DNA of 64,000 bases, taken from Seriola aureovittata (lineage: Eukaryota; Chordata; Actinopteri; Carangiformes; Carangidae). Location of the stretch: the NCBI RefSeq assembly GCF_021018895.1, contig NC_079377.1, positions 10,670,501 through 10,734,500 on the forward strand, read 5' to 3'. Below the pieces are notes generated by a model. The model searched no databases, was not told where the DNA came from, and worked only from the letters and a program-made list of their open reading frames with translations. Both the position numbers and the translations under genes were made by a program. Below are positions 25,005 to 37,200 of this stretch, piece after piece. Numbering within the stretch: position 1 is the first letter of the stretch; each line of letters starts with the position of its first letter.

Positions 25005-25911
25005 AAAAAAAACAATTGGTTTATTAATATTGTTTGTACATAGCAAACACTATAAGAGCAGCAGAGGACCAGAAGTTGTGGTGTGTGTCAGTGTCTGTGT
25101 TTGGTTGTGTGGATGTTTTGTGTTCAGCAGCAGGGAGGGAGAGCAGGCCCCGTTTCTCCTCTTTGTTGGCTATGCTCCAGTCACATGAACAGCTCTTCAC
25201 CGGCGACCAGTAGACTTGAACATTGCTCCAACTTGACATTTACTCCTCAGCAAAGGCAAAGAAAAATACATAAAAAAAAAAAAAAAAAGAAAAAAAAAAG
25301 TCCTTCCTAGTGCCCACGCTTGCCAAAGGATAAATTAATCTGACTATTTGGATGGTGCTCCTTTCATAGCGTTAAACCAATCTCCTGTTCAGGGAGGTTT
25401 ACCGCATCCTTTTCTGCCTCAAAGGGCGACTGAAATAAGATTCCTCCCTCCTCTACTCAACTGCCCCCTTGGATAAACAGTTTAAAAGTGCCATAGATTT
25501 TTGTCCCACCCCACCCATTTGTTTAAAAGAAAAAAAAAAAAAAGTCTTCCTCAATGCCTTTTCAGAGGTCTCTTCACCAGTGAGAAGAACAAATGTGGCA
25601 ATAGTTACTTTAACTTTACAATATTGTTTATACAAGAATTAAAGCCAATCCTATTCTTACAGTATGTACAGTCCCACCCCTGCCCCTCCTCCCCCCAGTC
25701 CATGGGTACATAAAGACACAACAACAACCCTATACTCCGTAGGTCCAGTTGTCCTCTGAAATGATACTGTATTAGTTCCTCAGTTTAACTCCATGTGCCT
25801 TCAGCCATAACGTCCACTTCTCCATGTCCACAGTTCCTTTTTCTTTTTGCCAACAGCATGTACAGTAGTGCTTTAATTTGTAAACTTGAAAGCCAGAGAG
25901 GGGGTTTCCTT
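25005..25911 (-). other. map3k4: map3k4 3'UTR and poly(A) signal
   Basis: Noncoding sequence after the map3k4 stop on the minus strand. AATAAA occurs on the minus strand at + positions 25020-25025, giving a 3'UTR of about 0.9 kb. It carries an A-rich tract at 25273-25300 and another near 25529-25543. The end lies about 200 bases from the agpat4 copy B stop, so the two convergent transcripts probably meet or overlap. Confidence 0.6.
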
Positions 25912-28338
25912 TCATTCTTCATCTGTACAAACCTGAAACAGACGAGAAATAGCGGCTGTAAAGTAACATAGTGTTCAGTCAAGCCCCGACAGTTCACTCA
26001 TGAAAGTGAGGTTTTAGTCTGGGGGTTAAGATCACGAAAAGAAGACATGACGGCTTTATAACATCTGCCACGGAAGTACCTCACCTTGACAAACGGGTGG
26101 TCCAGCAGCATGCTAGCTGTCCAGCGGTGTTTGGGTTCGCTCTCCAGACAGTGGCCGAGGAAGTCTTTCCCCTCTGTGCTCAGCTTCTCTGGGATGGGGG
26201 GTTTATGGCCCATGCCCACTTTGTACATGATCTGGAAGTTGTGCTCGTACTCATGCCAGGGTCTCTGCAGATTGAGATAAAATTTCTGATCATTTTCTGG
26301 TTGTTTTTCTTTTTGCCTGAGGTGCTAAGAACGGAGGCTGATTCATTTAAGACCATAAGCATATGGACAAGCTTCATGAGCATTAGGTTTTGACAACTAT
26401 TTTAAATAACTCAATTAAATTGTCAGGTTTGCTGTAGGGACACTGGCTCCACTGACTTTAATCAGACTGAAACATCAATTTGTTGTCAAAACATAGATAA
26501 TTTACAATAATTGATTCAGCGTCTTACACAGAGCTCAAAATTCAATAATATATGTGGCATAAATGTGCTAAATATGTTACATTAATATTTTACTTAAGTG
26601 AGTTGAGACATAAAAAATGCATGCTGGAGCTACAGCTGTTCTACACTGGGTCTCTTGTTTACAATAATAACAACAAAGCTACAAGTACTTCCATCTGTCT
26701 CCTCCTCTGTGACAGCAAAAAATACCCCTGAATAAGATGTAAGCCCGTGTGGCACTCTCACTTTTAAAACCTGTTAAGCACCCATGACTAAGACACAACG
26801 CTTGAAGTTTGTGTGAAACACACCATCTTTTCTGTCACTCCTTACCTTTCCTGTCACCATCTCAATGAGGACGCAGCCCAAACTCCAGATGTCTGCTGCT
26901 CGTCCGTGACCTTCCCCCTTTGCTCTTGTGATGACTTCAGGTGCCATGTATGCTGATGAAGACAGGGGAGAAAATTGAAAAAATAACCATCAGTTAAAAG
27001 ACTAGACTTTACTAGGCAGTAATACAGTGATGATATGATACAATGCTGCATATAACATAAGAAATGTTTAGTTTATTAATCGTATGCAGTATGAAGCATG
27101 GAAATGCATTAAAAAAAAAATCAAGGTTGCTGTATCCAAAACACCAGTTAAAGAAGCGAATACTATAGTACATCTTCATATTCATATTACACATCTTTTC
27201 AAAAACGTAGCATGAGAGGCAGCAGACATCAAGCCACAGCGACCCCTGCTGGCAGCTTGCAACTGAGACACAACATACAAGCTTTTACCTGCTGTTCCCA
27301 GAGTGCTGTTCACCTCTCCGGGCATGGTGTGGGTGTTGTTCCTCAGCTTGACTGAGCACCCAAAGTCACCCAGCTTAATCAGCCCAGAGGATGTCAGAAA
27401 TATGTTGGCTCCTGATACAGACAGAATTAACAATGGGGAAAGTGGGAGTTTATTCAGAATTTCCTATACTTCAGATAAGAAAAAACAAAACATGAAAAAT
27501 AAGAGAGAGCATATGAAACTTACCCTTGATATCGCGGTGGACAATGCCATGTTCATGGAGGACATTGATGGCTGTAGTGATCTGTTTGCTGTAGAGCCTG
27601 ATAACATGTTCCTGCAGCCCCAGTCTGGACACCTCCTCCAGGGTGCCTTCATCACAGTACTCCATGAAGATGTACATCTCCTCCTACGGGTGAGAGCATG
27701 AAAAGTTTATACCAAACTGCTTCAGTGTGCACCATGTGTTGCCTGAGCTGACATAAACGTAGGCCTCTTACCCGATGGAGCTCAACCCCAAAGTATCGCA
27801 CCAGGTTTGGGTGTTTAATGCCTTCAAATATTTTCAGCTCATCTGCAGTCTCCTTGATTGTTTTGTGATCATTCGGCTGGAATCGGATCTGGTTGACAAA
27901 ATAATAATAATCATAATTATTAATATGTTTTATTTTAATTGTATTTTATTTCTTATTATTGAATTGATCTTGCTGGAGTACATACCTCCTTCATGGCCAT
28001 TAGTTCTCCAGTGTCAACATTGATGCAGGTGTACACCTTCCCATACTGGCCCTCACCTGTTGTCATACACACGAACATAACATCACTGCCTGTGCGTGCG
28101 TTAAATAACCCACATTATAGCAAATGCAGTGAGAAGGTAGTCGTACCTATCTTGTTGCCCCTCTGCCACTTGAAGGTCACTTTCCTGAGCCCCACGTGCA
28201 TGACGTTGTCATAGGACTTGGGCGTGTGACACACTTGGCCGATGATGTTGCGCTGCTTCATCACGGCGTAGCGTTTATCTTCGAACTTGTGAATGGAGCG
28301 ACGGACGGCCTCCATGGGACTTTGCCGTGCCGCTGTGT
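25912..28338 (-). other. map3k4: map3k4 exons 20-27 (kinase domain)
   Basis: Minus-strand exons: 28338-28147, 28056-27986, 27888-27772, 27683-27524, 27411-27289, 26952-26846, 26264-26085, 25932-25912. They encode [20 protein letters not shown], the glycine loop [63 protein letters not shown] and the terminal VCTDEE-stop. The last coding exon is only 21 nt. Reading through the exon 26 donor would give a different 23-residue tail ending at a stop; this is less likely because the spliced tail equals the mammalian one. Confidence 0.93.
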
Positions 28339-31191
28339 CTAAGAGAGGAGAGGGGAAATTATTAGTTATAACTGAAGTCAAACAACTGTATGGAGCAGCG
28401 TATCTAACGTGACTCAATAATCTCACCCTTGGACTGGCTGATGAAGGTGCGGAGCTCCCAGCTTCGGCGTGCGGTGCTGTTAGGATCTCCCTTAGGATAA
28501 GAGGGTTCTGGAGGGAGAAATCACAGGAGTTGTTCACCTAAATCAGGCAGATGAACATTCACTACGTGGATAGAACCATGGTGATTAACTGAATATACCC
28601 ACCTTCTCTGTCCTCTGTGGGGCTGGAGTGGCGGCTCAGGGATTTGAAATGCAACTCTGCTGCAACCGACGACAGACGGTCATTCTCATGGTAACTGGAT
28701 CCCCTGCAAGGACATGGAAGAAACTGATGCAACACAGTGTTCAAAACAAAATCTACTGATTCAGATTGGTATGTTTCTGCCTGGGGTTTTTTCTGTTCTG
28801 AGCTGTTCAAGGATCAGCTCAGAGGGGAATCTCTTCTGCCAAGACTGCATTTTATTTTTACGCTCTCTCTCAAGTGGTTCCTTTATGTTAAACTGTGGAA
28901 AATTAAACAGTGGAGGGCACTGTTTCCTTAAAGCATCTTAACGTTATGAGACTGATTTGCAAAGGGGTCAGAGATTATTACATTATCTTCACTTTAAGAT
29001 GCTTTTGGGGAAAATGTTTTTAAATGTGCTTAAAATGAAAATGACAAACATTGTATACTACATCCAACCAATCAAATACCATACACTTGTCTGCTGAAAT
29101 GCCACAATTACGTTTTCAAAATAATATAAACAAACTCACAAAATGATCTGACCTTTTAAGAGAAACAAAGATGTAGGTTATTCCCAGTATGCCTCCTGAC
29201 ACCCACTACCAGTTCAGCATGCATCAGAGTCATTCACGCTTGAAGGTTAGATCTCTAGAGTGCATGTTCTGATTTCGAAAGCACACACAGATGCGCAAGA
29301 AAATCTAATGGCAGTAAATTACCAGCATCAAAGCAAGACTGGTGTTAATAGCACTAAAAAGCAGAATATCATAGCCCACTCTTTCAATCAGGTAGTGTGT
29401 TTTTTTTCCCCTCCATTTTCACACCATGCACAACAACTTCCCTTCATCTGTGACGAGACTTGTGTCGGGCCATTTTTCTGATTTGGTGACATTTTGAAGG
29501 GAAGACTACATTATCACTTTAAAGGCTAAAAATGATGCTTATTAAGTCATTATGTTTGAGTTTTCTCTGTGTTTTGTAGCCAAGATCAGCTCCATGCATA
29601 TTATTTCGATGCATCTTATAGCAAGTCATTTGCGCGATAGCAAATCTACAGTGAATACTATAATCATATCTTAACATCCATGCTGTAAACGCAACATCAG
29701 TGCATGAAGTAAAATTATATTTCAGGTAGAATGTGAAGGCAAATTCCTCATTATATAATTTAATAAAATGGTTAATGTTGGCCAAAGATTAAAACTACAA
29801 AAATAAACTAAAACTATGAAAGGTTGGCGCTAGATTTAGGTCTGTGATGCTGTACCAGTGTAGAGCCTGGAAATGATCAATTTACAAAGAATGGCAGACT
29901 AACTTTGTGGATACAATAGTTAATTCAATATCTGTCTTAATATCCACATTTAAAGTTTATTTAGATGCAATCAGAAGGCTAAAAGCAGGAAGTCTGCAAT
30001 CTGCCAGTGGAGCTTATAAATCAAACTGCAAATGAATGAAAGAAAAACAAGTTAAATATAAAATATATCCCTCTATAAGTTCTATCTCAAGCATAGTGTT
30101 TCTCCATGTTTTGAAGTTCCTTGTTAAAAGCTGTACATCAGCACGACATCACAGATTTGATGAGAGTGTAAAATACTTTTTGGCTCTAAGTTTCTGCCGA
30201 TTGCCAAAAAATATTAAGGGAATCCTCTCCAACACAGAACAATGTGTCCTGCAAATAACACATTTAGATTTCAAATCTTAACACGAAGCATTTCCTCCTT
30301 CCATTTCCAGATTATTATAAAGAATAAGTGATGATGGTTTTTGCTTTTGTATCTGGGGCTGGGTTTTGACAACAGTTTCTACCAGGTGACTTTGGGGCAA
30401 GGCTACCTGACATCACTGGGGGTGCTGCCTGGTGCTTTGGTGTGGCTGTGTTCCCCCGGGCCCTGAGGGACAGGGCGAGGGCCGTTGGGGAACAGCTGGT
30501 TCCGGAGATCGCAGGGGAGACTTCGAGAGCTGTGTGGTGAAAAAACAAACTGAGGAGCTCTGCATTGGGAGGTGAGGTGGCTTGGCATGGGATATGTATA
30601 CATATGTTTGTGTGTGTGACTGGGAGGCTGGTTGAGGGAGAGATACACACACTCACACACACACACAGTCATGATAATTTTGAAAAAATGATGAAATGAC
30701 CACTGGCATACTCAGCAGCATACACATGCACACAAAGAGGCTCACACAAAACACAAGCTCAACAACTACAAAGCAAAAACATCAGTAGGCATAAAAAGCA
30801 AGGAAATGAGGCACAGTGAGCGACGCAGGAAAGAGTATCAACATTAAAACACAGTAGGCACACACTACCGTAAAAACCTGGGCTGTCATCACATACCTGA
30901 ATCCCTCAGCATTAGGGATGAACAGATTGGGGTTTGGTGGGTCACTATGGCAGCGAGGGAACTTTACAGGACGAGGACTATTCCTGGGAGCTGAAAAGAA
31001 AAACACCCAGCGCTTAATTTATTCAGGCCACCCACCAAAGCAAACCTTGAACAGACTATGCATTGATGGAGTGGAACTCATGGCTATAGAAAGTTAGTTT
31101 GCTATGGAGGTACAGCAGGATACTGTATATATATTTATATACAGTAGCACCTCGTGAAACAGACCGTGGCAAAATGCTTCACATAAATATG

Positions 31192-31248
<57 letters not shown>

Positions 31249-34200
31249 GGCTACTACTACACTACACTACGTGGTGTGGTCAAAAGAAATTTAGGCAGGA
31301 GTCAATTTTTTTTTTTTTTTGTTTCTTTTGCATAACATAAAATATTCAGATCTCAAAACCTACAATGAACTAACAGCACAGAAATAACTGCTCTATGGAG
31401 GCAAACTGGCCGCATTTTGACAACCACATACATTACGTGGTCAGGTTATTATGCAATCACATGAAAGCCAGTGTAATGTGCTGCTTTACTCCATCCAAGT
31501 CAAAGACAGACGAGTCACAACATTTAGGTTTGTGGCAGTACCAGATTATTGTCTCCATATCTTGGTTTGGACAAACTTAAGACATTGAAGAAATTATGTT
31601 GGCTGGATCTGGTGGTCACTTTTTGCAGGATTATTTTTCTATAAACATGACTTGTATTGCATTAAATGGCAGTCTGCAGTTAACCTGGTTTTAATAACAT
31701 TTGTTTTAAGTACTCTTTTTTTTTTTTTTAAATCAGAAAATGTTTGCTAAGCAAAGATGCTCTTTTTTCAGTAACACCCTCGTTCACAGTTTCGCTTTTT
31801 CCCAGAACAACCTGTTGGCCACAGCGCAGCATGGAGTTGCTCAAATGAGTCTGTGTAACCAGTGGGGTCACTCAAACTAACAAACATCAAGTCAAACAAA
31901 TAATTCTTTCCTACTCTACGGGAAGTAGATTGTTATTTCATTGCCGCTGTGTCTGCTCTGTGTAACAGCTCGTCCCCATGACAGCCAGGTTATAAACTTA
32001 CAACCTTTACAACCGAATGTAAAAACTGAAATAAATCCTGAACTCCAGATACTCAAGTCACTGACAGTTTGTATCACAGGAGAGCATCTTACCAATATAC
32101 AGGCCGGTGACTGGGCTATGAGGTTTTCCAATCACGTGTCCAATACATTCATTCATCAAAGCTTGTAAACTCTGCAGAGAGAACCATCAACAGGTAATAA
32201 ATACATCATATCCCAAGCATACGTGTAAATAAAGAGGAGAAAACAATCCATTTTACCAGGAAGTCATCCTCAGGTAATGCTGATATAAAGGCAGGTTCGA
32301 TGGCCTGAAGAAAATCAAAACCCTGAGTCGCCCACCTGTAGGTGTAACATCACAGCAGTCAATCAGTGTCCCAAAACCTTCAGCTACTGTTCATTTCATT
32401 TCCTCCTCTCGCTTCCATTTGTGTTTTAACAGAGTAAAATGTGCCTCAATCATCAATGTGAGCATCATAACAGAGATGTCATCTGAGCTGAGCAGTTCAA
32501 CAGGTGTATCAGAACGGGTTCTCAAACATTCAGGTAATCAAAACTTTAAAGTTGATATACAAATATGTTAAAGGGGCTGATTCATGTAGGTTTTACAGTT
32601 GTTTGTGCTGTGTGGAGCAAACATCTAACTGGTGCGATTCATAATGGAATAGATTTCAGCATCTTCATCCCTACATACATGTTCTAAGTGGCACCTTGTG
32701 TTCTTTATTTTAGGAACAGGACGTACTATGGTGGCGCAGTTTTAAATTATTCAACTATGACACCGGTGTGCCTATTTTTGTTTGCATATTCTTCATAACA
32801 TTAAAAAAGGGTGTCTGTTATCTCTCATGCTACTATTGCAGTTGTATTCCATCAAATAACAAAAAGGCTTCACTCTATTATCAGAGTAAATTGTTGCCAT
32901 GGTCGCTTGTTATGCCTCAATGCATGAGCTCTTGACAAATAAATGTATTTCAATTAAGACTGTGGCCCTCACACAGGAGCTAAATATATCTGATTTTACA
33001 ATTAATAGCTCTAAAAAGAGAAAACAGAATTTATCACACAAACAAAACCCCTTTAACCACTATGAACTTACATACTCTAAGAAAAATAAAGCTTTAATCA
33101 GTCTAAAGTTTGCTGTTTGATTAAGGTGAGGGGGAACATTGTTTACTTATTTGTTCAAGATTAATTGCACTGGTAGGATAATGCCCAACCAGAGGGCCTG
33201 GCCTTACCTGGGCTTGGTGCCCCTGCCACTCTCGCATTTGGTCAGGACATAGGTCATCCATTTGCGGGCAAAAGCAATATAGCGCTCCCCGATCCTCTGC
33301 CGGAACTCTCCTGACATCAGGCGCACCACCTCTTTGTGGTACTGTAAATAACAAACAACAGCAAAACTATAAAAAAAAATATATAACTTTATTACCTTTT
33401 GTTAAGCATGGCCCATAACCACACCAGTATTACACTGTAGTCAACATTAAGCTAAATGTAAGTGAAGTGGAAATGTGCCTGTTATGTCACAAGCTCGGAC
33501 CAGGAAAAAAGTGAGTCAAAGAAGAGATAGCATGTGCTTCCGTAAAAATATACACTGTTACAGTTCACGCCTCTAAAAGCCTGCAGGCTCTTACCTCGAA
33601 GGCAAAATTGTAGCCCTGTATCATTGCCTCCCTGTAGTACTGATGGAGAGTGGCTGACTCAGACTCCTCCACCTCTGCCTCAAACTCAGAGGTGAACATG
33701 TACTCCACTCGGTCAATGGCAGTGCTGATCTTAATGCATAGCTGTAGTGCTTCATCCTGTAATAGGAGATAGAGGGACGAGGAGAGGAAAGAGAAGAGTT
33801 TTATTATTATTTTGTCATAAATTTGTGTATTTCTTGTTGACTTCCCCTTTAGGAATTATTTATAAAATCTAGTCCGATAGTGGTCGAGTATATTTTCACC
33901 AGGTAATGTTCACAGAGTGGAAATTCAGGGTAATTGATAGCAGTTGTGGTGGAAACAGATTTGAAAGTAGGACACAGACATGCAACTGTCTTTACAACAA
34001 CACAAACTAAACCAGTGTTTAAACAGGTTAGAAATCATAGCTTATGGTTATGTAAGTACCTTCAGCTCCTCCAGAGCGCTCGCGATGAGAGGCTGACTAG
34101 ATGTTTGCTCCCGGCTGAGAGTGAGCACGTCCTCCATGGACTGCTGGAAGGCCTTTCGCTGGGCCACCAGGTGAGCTGACTGCATCACTATCAAGAGCAC

Positions 34201-37200
34201 GTTCTCCACCTGAGAGCACATTCGACCAGTGTGAGGCTTGTAAACAATGGAGACACACGCGCACACACACGCGCACACACACGCGCACACACAAAAACAC
34301 ACACACACACCTTCATGGCCCTTAAAGTGTCAACAGTTTCCATCTGGGGGACCAGTTTGAGCAGCTCTCCGTCCCACTGAGCCCAGTCAGAATCAGTGCT
34401 TGAGTCCCCGGCTCTGTGTTTACTCATAAGCAGGTAGGCCTCATCATCAGCAATTTCCTCAGGCTCTTTGGAGCAGTCTTTGCCGGCAGCAGCATTGAGA
34501 AGCTGCAGGATGAGTGGCCGTTGATCCATCAAACCACAGGGGACAAAAACTTGCAGCTCCTCCAAGCCTGGAATCTGAACCTGGATATAAAAGGAGGAGG
34601 TTAAACGGTGCATAAATGACCTGAGGACCGAAAGGAAATATCAGAAACGCACAAAATTAAAAGAAAAGCAGACACACCTTGACATAGTTTCTCTTTTTTA
34701 GTGCCTCCAGAAGACAAGTCACCCCATTAGTGATACTGAAATCCGCAGCGACTTCCAAGTCCTGGAGAGAGGGAAGCAAACAAAGTGTGTGTCAGAACAC
34801 ACAGTCCCAGTTCTTCAGTGAGCCGAGAAAACAGAGTCACAGATAAACTGCAAAGTCTGTGCTGTTGTGGCTTTCTGTTTCAAGGGAGGGAAAGTTCTGA
34901 ACTGCTGCCTCTCACCTTGCGAAGCATTTTGGCAAAACCTAGAGCCTTGGACGCTCGTTCCCTGGCCTCATGGAAAAGTTCTTTGAGTGACCGACTAGTC
35001 TCAATAACCGACCGCCTGGAAGAATGAAAAGGTTCAAGGTTTAAAACTCCTGTGGGACAAAAAAATCATAACACTGATTTGAACATTATTCCCTTTACCT
35101 GATCTCATCCGAGGCCGTGCTGTCATCTGCACTTTCCCAGAATTCATTGTCACTTTTTTGCAGGCCGGCATCAAGGAACTCTCCAGTGGATTTGAGCAAC
35201 ATCCCAGCAATGTCACTGCCAAGAGCAGAACAGTCATCAGTCTCACATAAATGATGAATTCACTCTTAACTTACATTAAAAAGGTTTTATGCCACTTTGG
35301 TTCCCAGTAGGTGACAGGACTGTGACCGGCATAAATAACTGAAGCTTTAAACTGCCACATGTTAGATGGACTGCAGGTCCACTCACCAAAAAAGCTTCCC
35401 AGACTGGGCCTCTCCTCCGCGGATGTAAGGAGTGATGACCTTGGTGAAGTGCCACTCCTCCTCTAACAGGTTCTTTAAGCTGTGAGAGGCCTGAGGCAGT
35501 TGTTGCAACATCTGGATCCAACTATGCATGTAGTCAAAGTAAACCTACAAAAACAGGGATAGATGTTAGTTTTGTTACATCTCAATAATGCATAAATTCA
35601 CAAGCCTTTCTCTACAACGGTTATGCGGTCAGGGTAAATACACTTTTAAACTTTAAACATTAACTTTATGTAGAGGAGGGGAGGAGATTAGGAATCTTAC
35701 CACCAGCATCTTGTGAAGGTCCTCTTCAAACTCATCAATATTGGCATTTGTCTGCAAGCCCTGAGCGTCAGTCACCACGCCGCGCAGCATGAACTGATAA
35801 TACTGCTTCATCAGAAGACCACCTTTAAGAACCTCCTTACACTCACGCACCAACTGCAGAGCACAAATAACACAGGATTAGCACTTACATATGACATACC
35901 TGCTGTGTATTACAGTCTTCCTTTACGACAAATTTAGCTAAACTTAATAATTTATTCAGTAATCACAACAGAGGAATTACACAGCTCTCTAAAAGACCTA
36001 AGTGGCTAACAAAAATCCAATCAAACTGAAGGAATAAAATGCATTTCTGCCAGCCCATTTTGTATCCATATAGAAAGTCACAAAGAAAGTAAAAGATGTA
36101 TGTTATGTCAGATGTAAAAAGTGTTAATTCATTCAGCATGAATTGCACAATATGTAGAGAAGAGTCACCTAGAAAGTATAATGCTAAGAGTTTCAACAGC
36201 TGCTTGCCTGTTTGATGCTGAGCAGTGAAGGCTCTCCAGCAGGCCTCTGTTCAAGTCGCAGTTTAAGGCATTCGTGAATGACATTGAGGAGGACTCTGCA
36301 CAGCACGAGGAATGCCGGCCGGAAGGATGGCAGGTCCATGTCCAGCAAATCCTCCCAGGACACTTGGTCTGCTCCAAGCTCCGGATCTGCCGGACCACTG
36401 CAGGACACATGGCGCGACAGCTCTGGCAGGTAATCACTGTAAAGCATGGGGTCTGGGAAGTCTGCAAACTGCAGGTGGAAGATAGGTCCAGGGAAGTTAA
36501 TTTAGCAGGTTTTAGTGGATTACATGCTGTTATAGTAACAGAGGAAACACTTGGCTTTATAATAAATTCAAAGTAGTTTTTTGGTTTTATTTTTCCATTT
36601 AATAAATCTTATTCAAACTGTGTTTTAATAGTAGGATATACATGACCAAAAAACGTCAACCTGATCCAGAACTTTGCAAAGACAATTCCCTGTTACCAGC
36701 GTTTCACAGCTACAAGTCGTCTCCCCCTCCTTCCTTCATAATCACATCAGCGATCCAAGAAGTGCTCACATTCCTTGTACATTTGCTGGAAGAGGACAGT
36801 GTCGGAACTTCCCGAAAATGCTACACTAAATTGTCAAAGCTCACTTTTTCCAACACCCAGATGAGCTCATCATCCATTATAGTAAAGTAAAAAATAATCC
36901 TTTTTTCTTAACTGCTCCTTTTTTTTTTGGTTTTTGTCTAGCTTTCTCACTGTGTCAACAGATCCTATGTTGTTTACAGTCTGGGCTCAGATTTCTTGTA
37001 AGCTCCTATCTGTGAGAACACCTCCAACTGCTGTTTCTCAAATGCTTGATTGAATTACTAATATTTGCACAGAAAACAGTATATATATTACAAACATTCA
37101 GTGGGGTCCTATTATTCATATATTATATATACAAATAAAGGAAAAACCTGAATAAATGAGTGCAGTCACAACATATTAGTGTTAATTTGGTGAAAAATAT

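Larger units (their letters stand above)
22010..29370. repeat. Tandem segmental duplication, unit B
   Basis: Contains agpat4 copy B and the functional 3' exons of map3k4 through the intron between exons 17 and 18. It is the longer of the two units and continues into the rest of map3k4, so it retains the original downstream flank. Unit A retains the original upstream flank. Confidence 0.9.
28427..35853 (-). other. map3k4: map3k4 exons 5-19 (middle part)
   Basis: Minus-strand exons: 35853-35701, 35544-35387, 35215-35099, 35015-34916, 34761-34678, 34580-34311, 34209-34060, 33756-33595, 33341-33208, 32335-32257, 32171-32093, 30990-30897, 30529-30407, 28703-28603, 28507-28427. Phases are consistent throughout. 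Recognisable family blocks are [86 protein letters not shown] and [10 protein letters not shown]. Exon 17 (30529-30407) encodes a Pro/Gly/His-rich linker in place of the poly-Ala region of the human protein. Confidence 0.92.

Noticed and set aside
25995..26084. Read-through C-terminus after map3k4 exon 26
   Set aside because: A good GTGAGG donor and a 21-base final exon give the same VCTDEE tail as human MAP3K4.
28115..28537. 140-codon minus-strand ORF read as one exon
   Set aside because: It spans map3k4 exons 19 and 20 in mixed frames; the spliced reading matches the family and this one does not.
37080..37140. AT-rich TATATA tracts as promoter elements
   Set aside because: They lie in a map3k4 intron amid simple AT sequence with no associated start.
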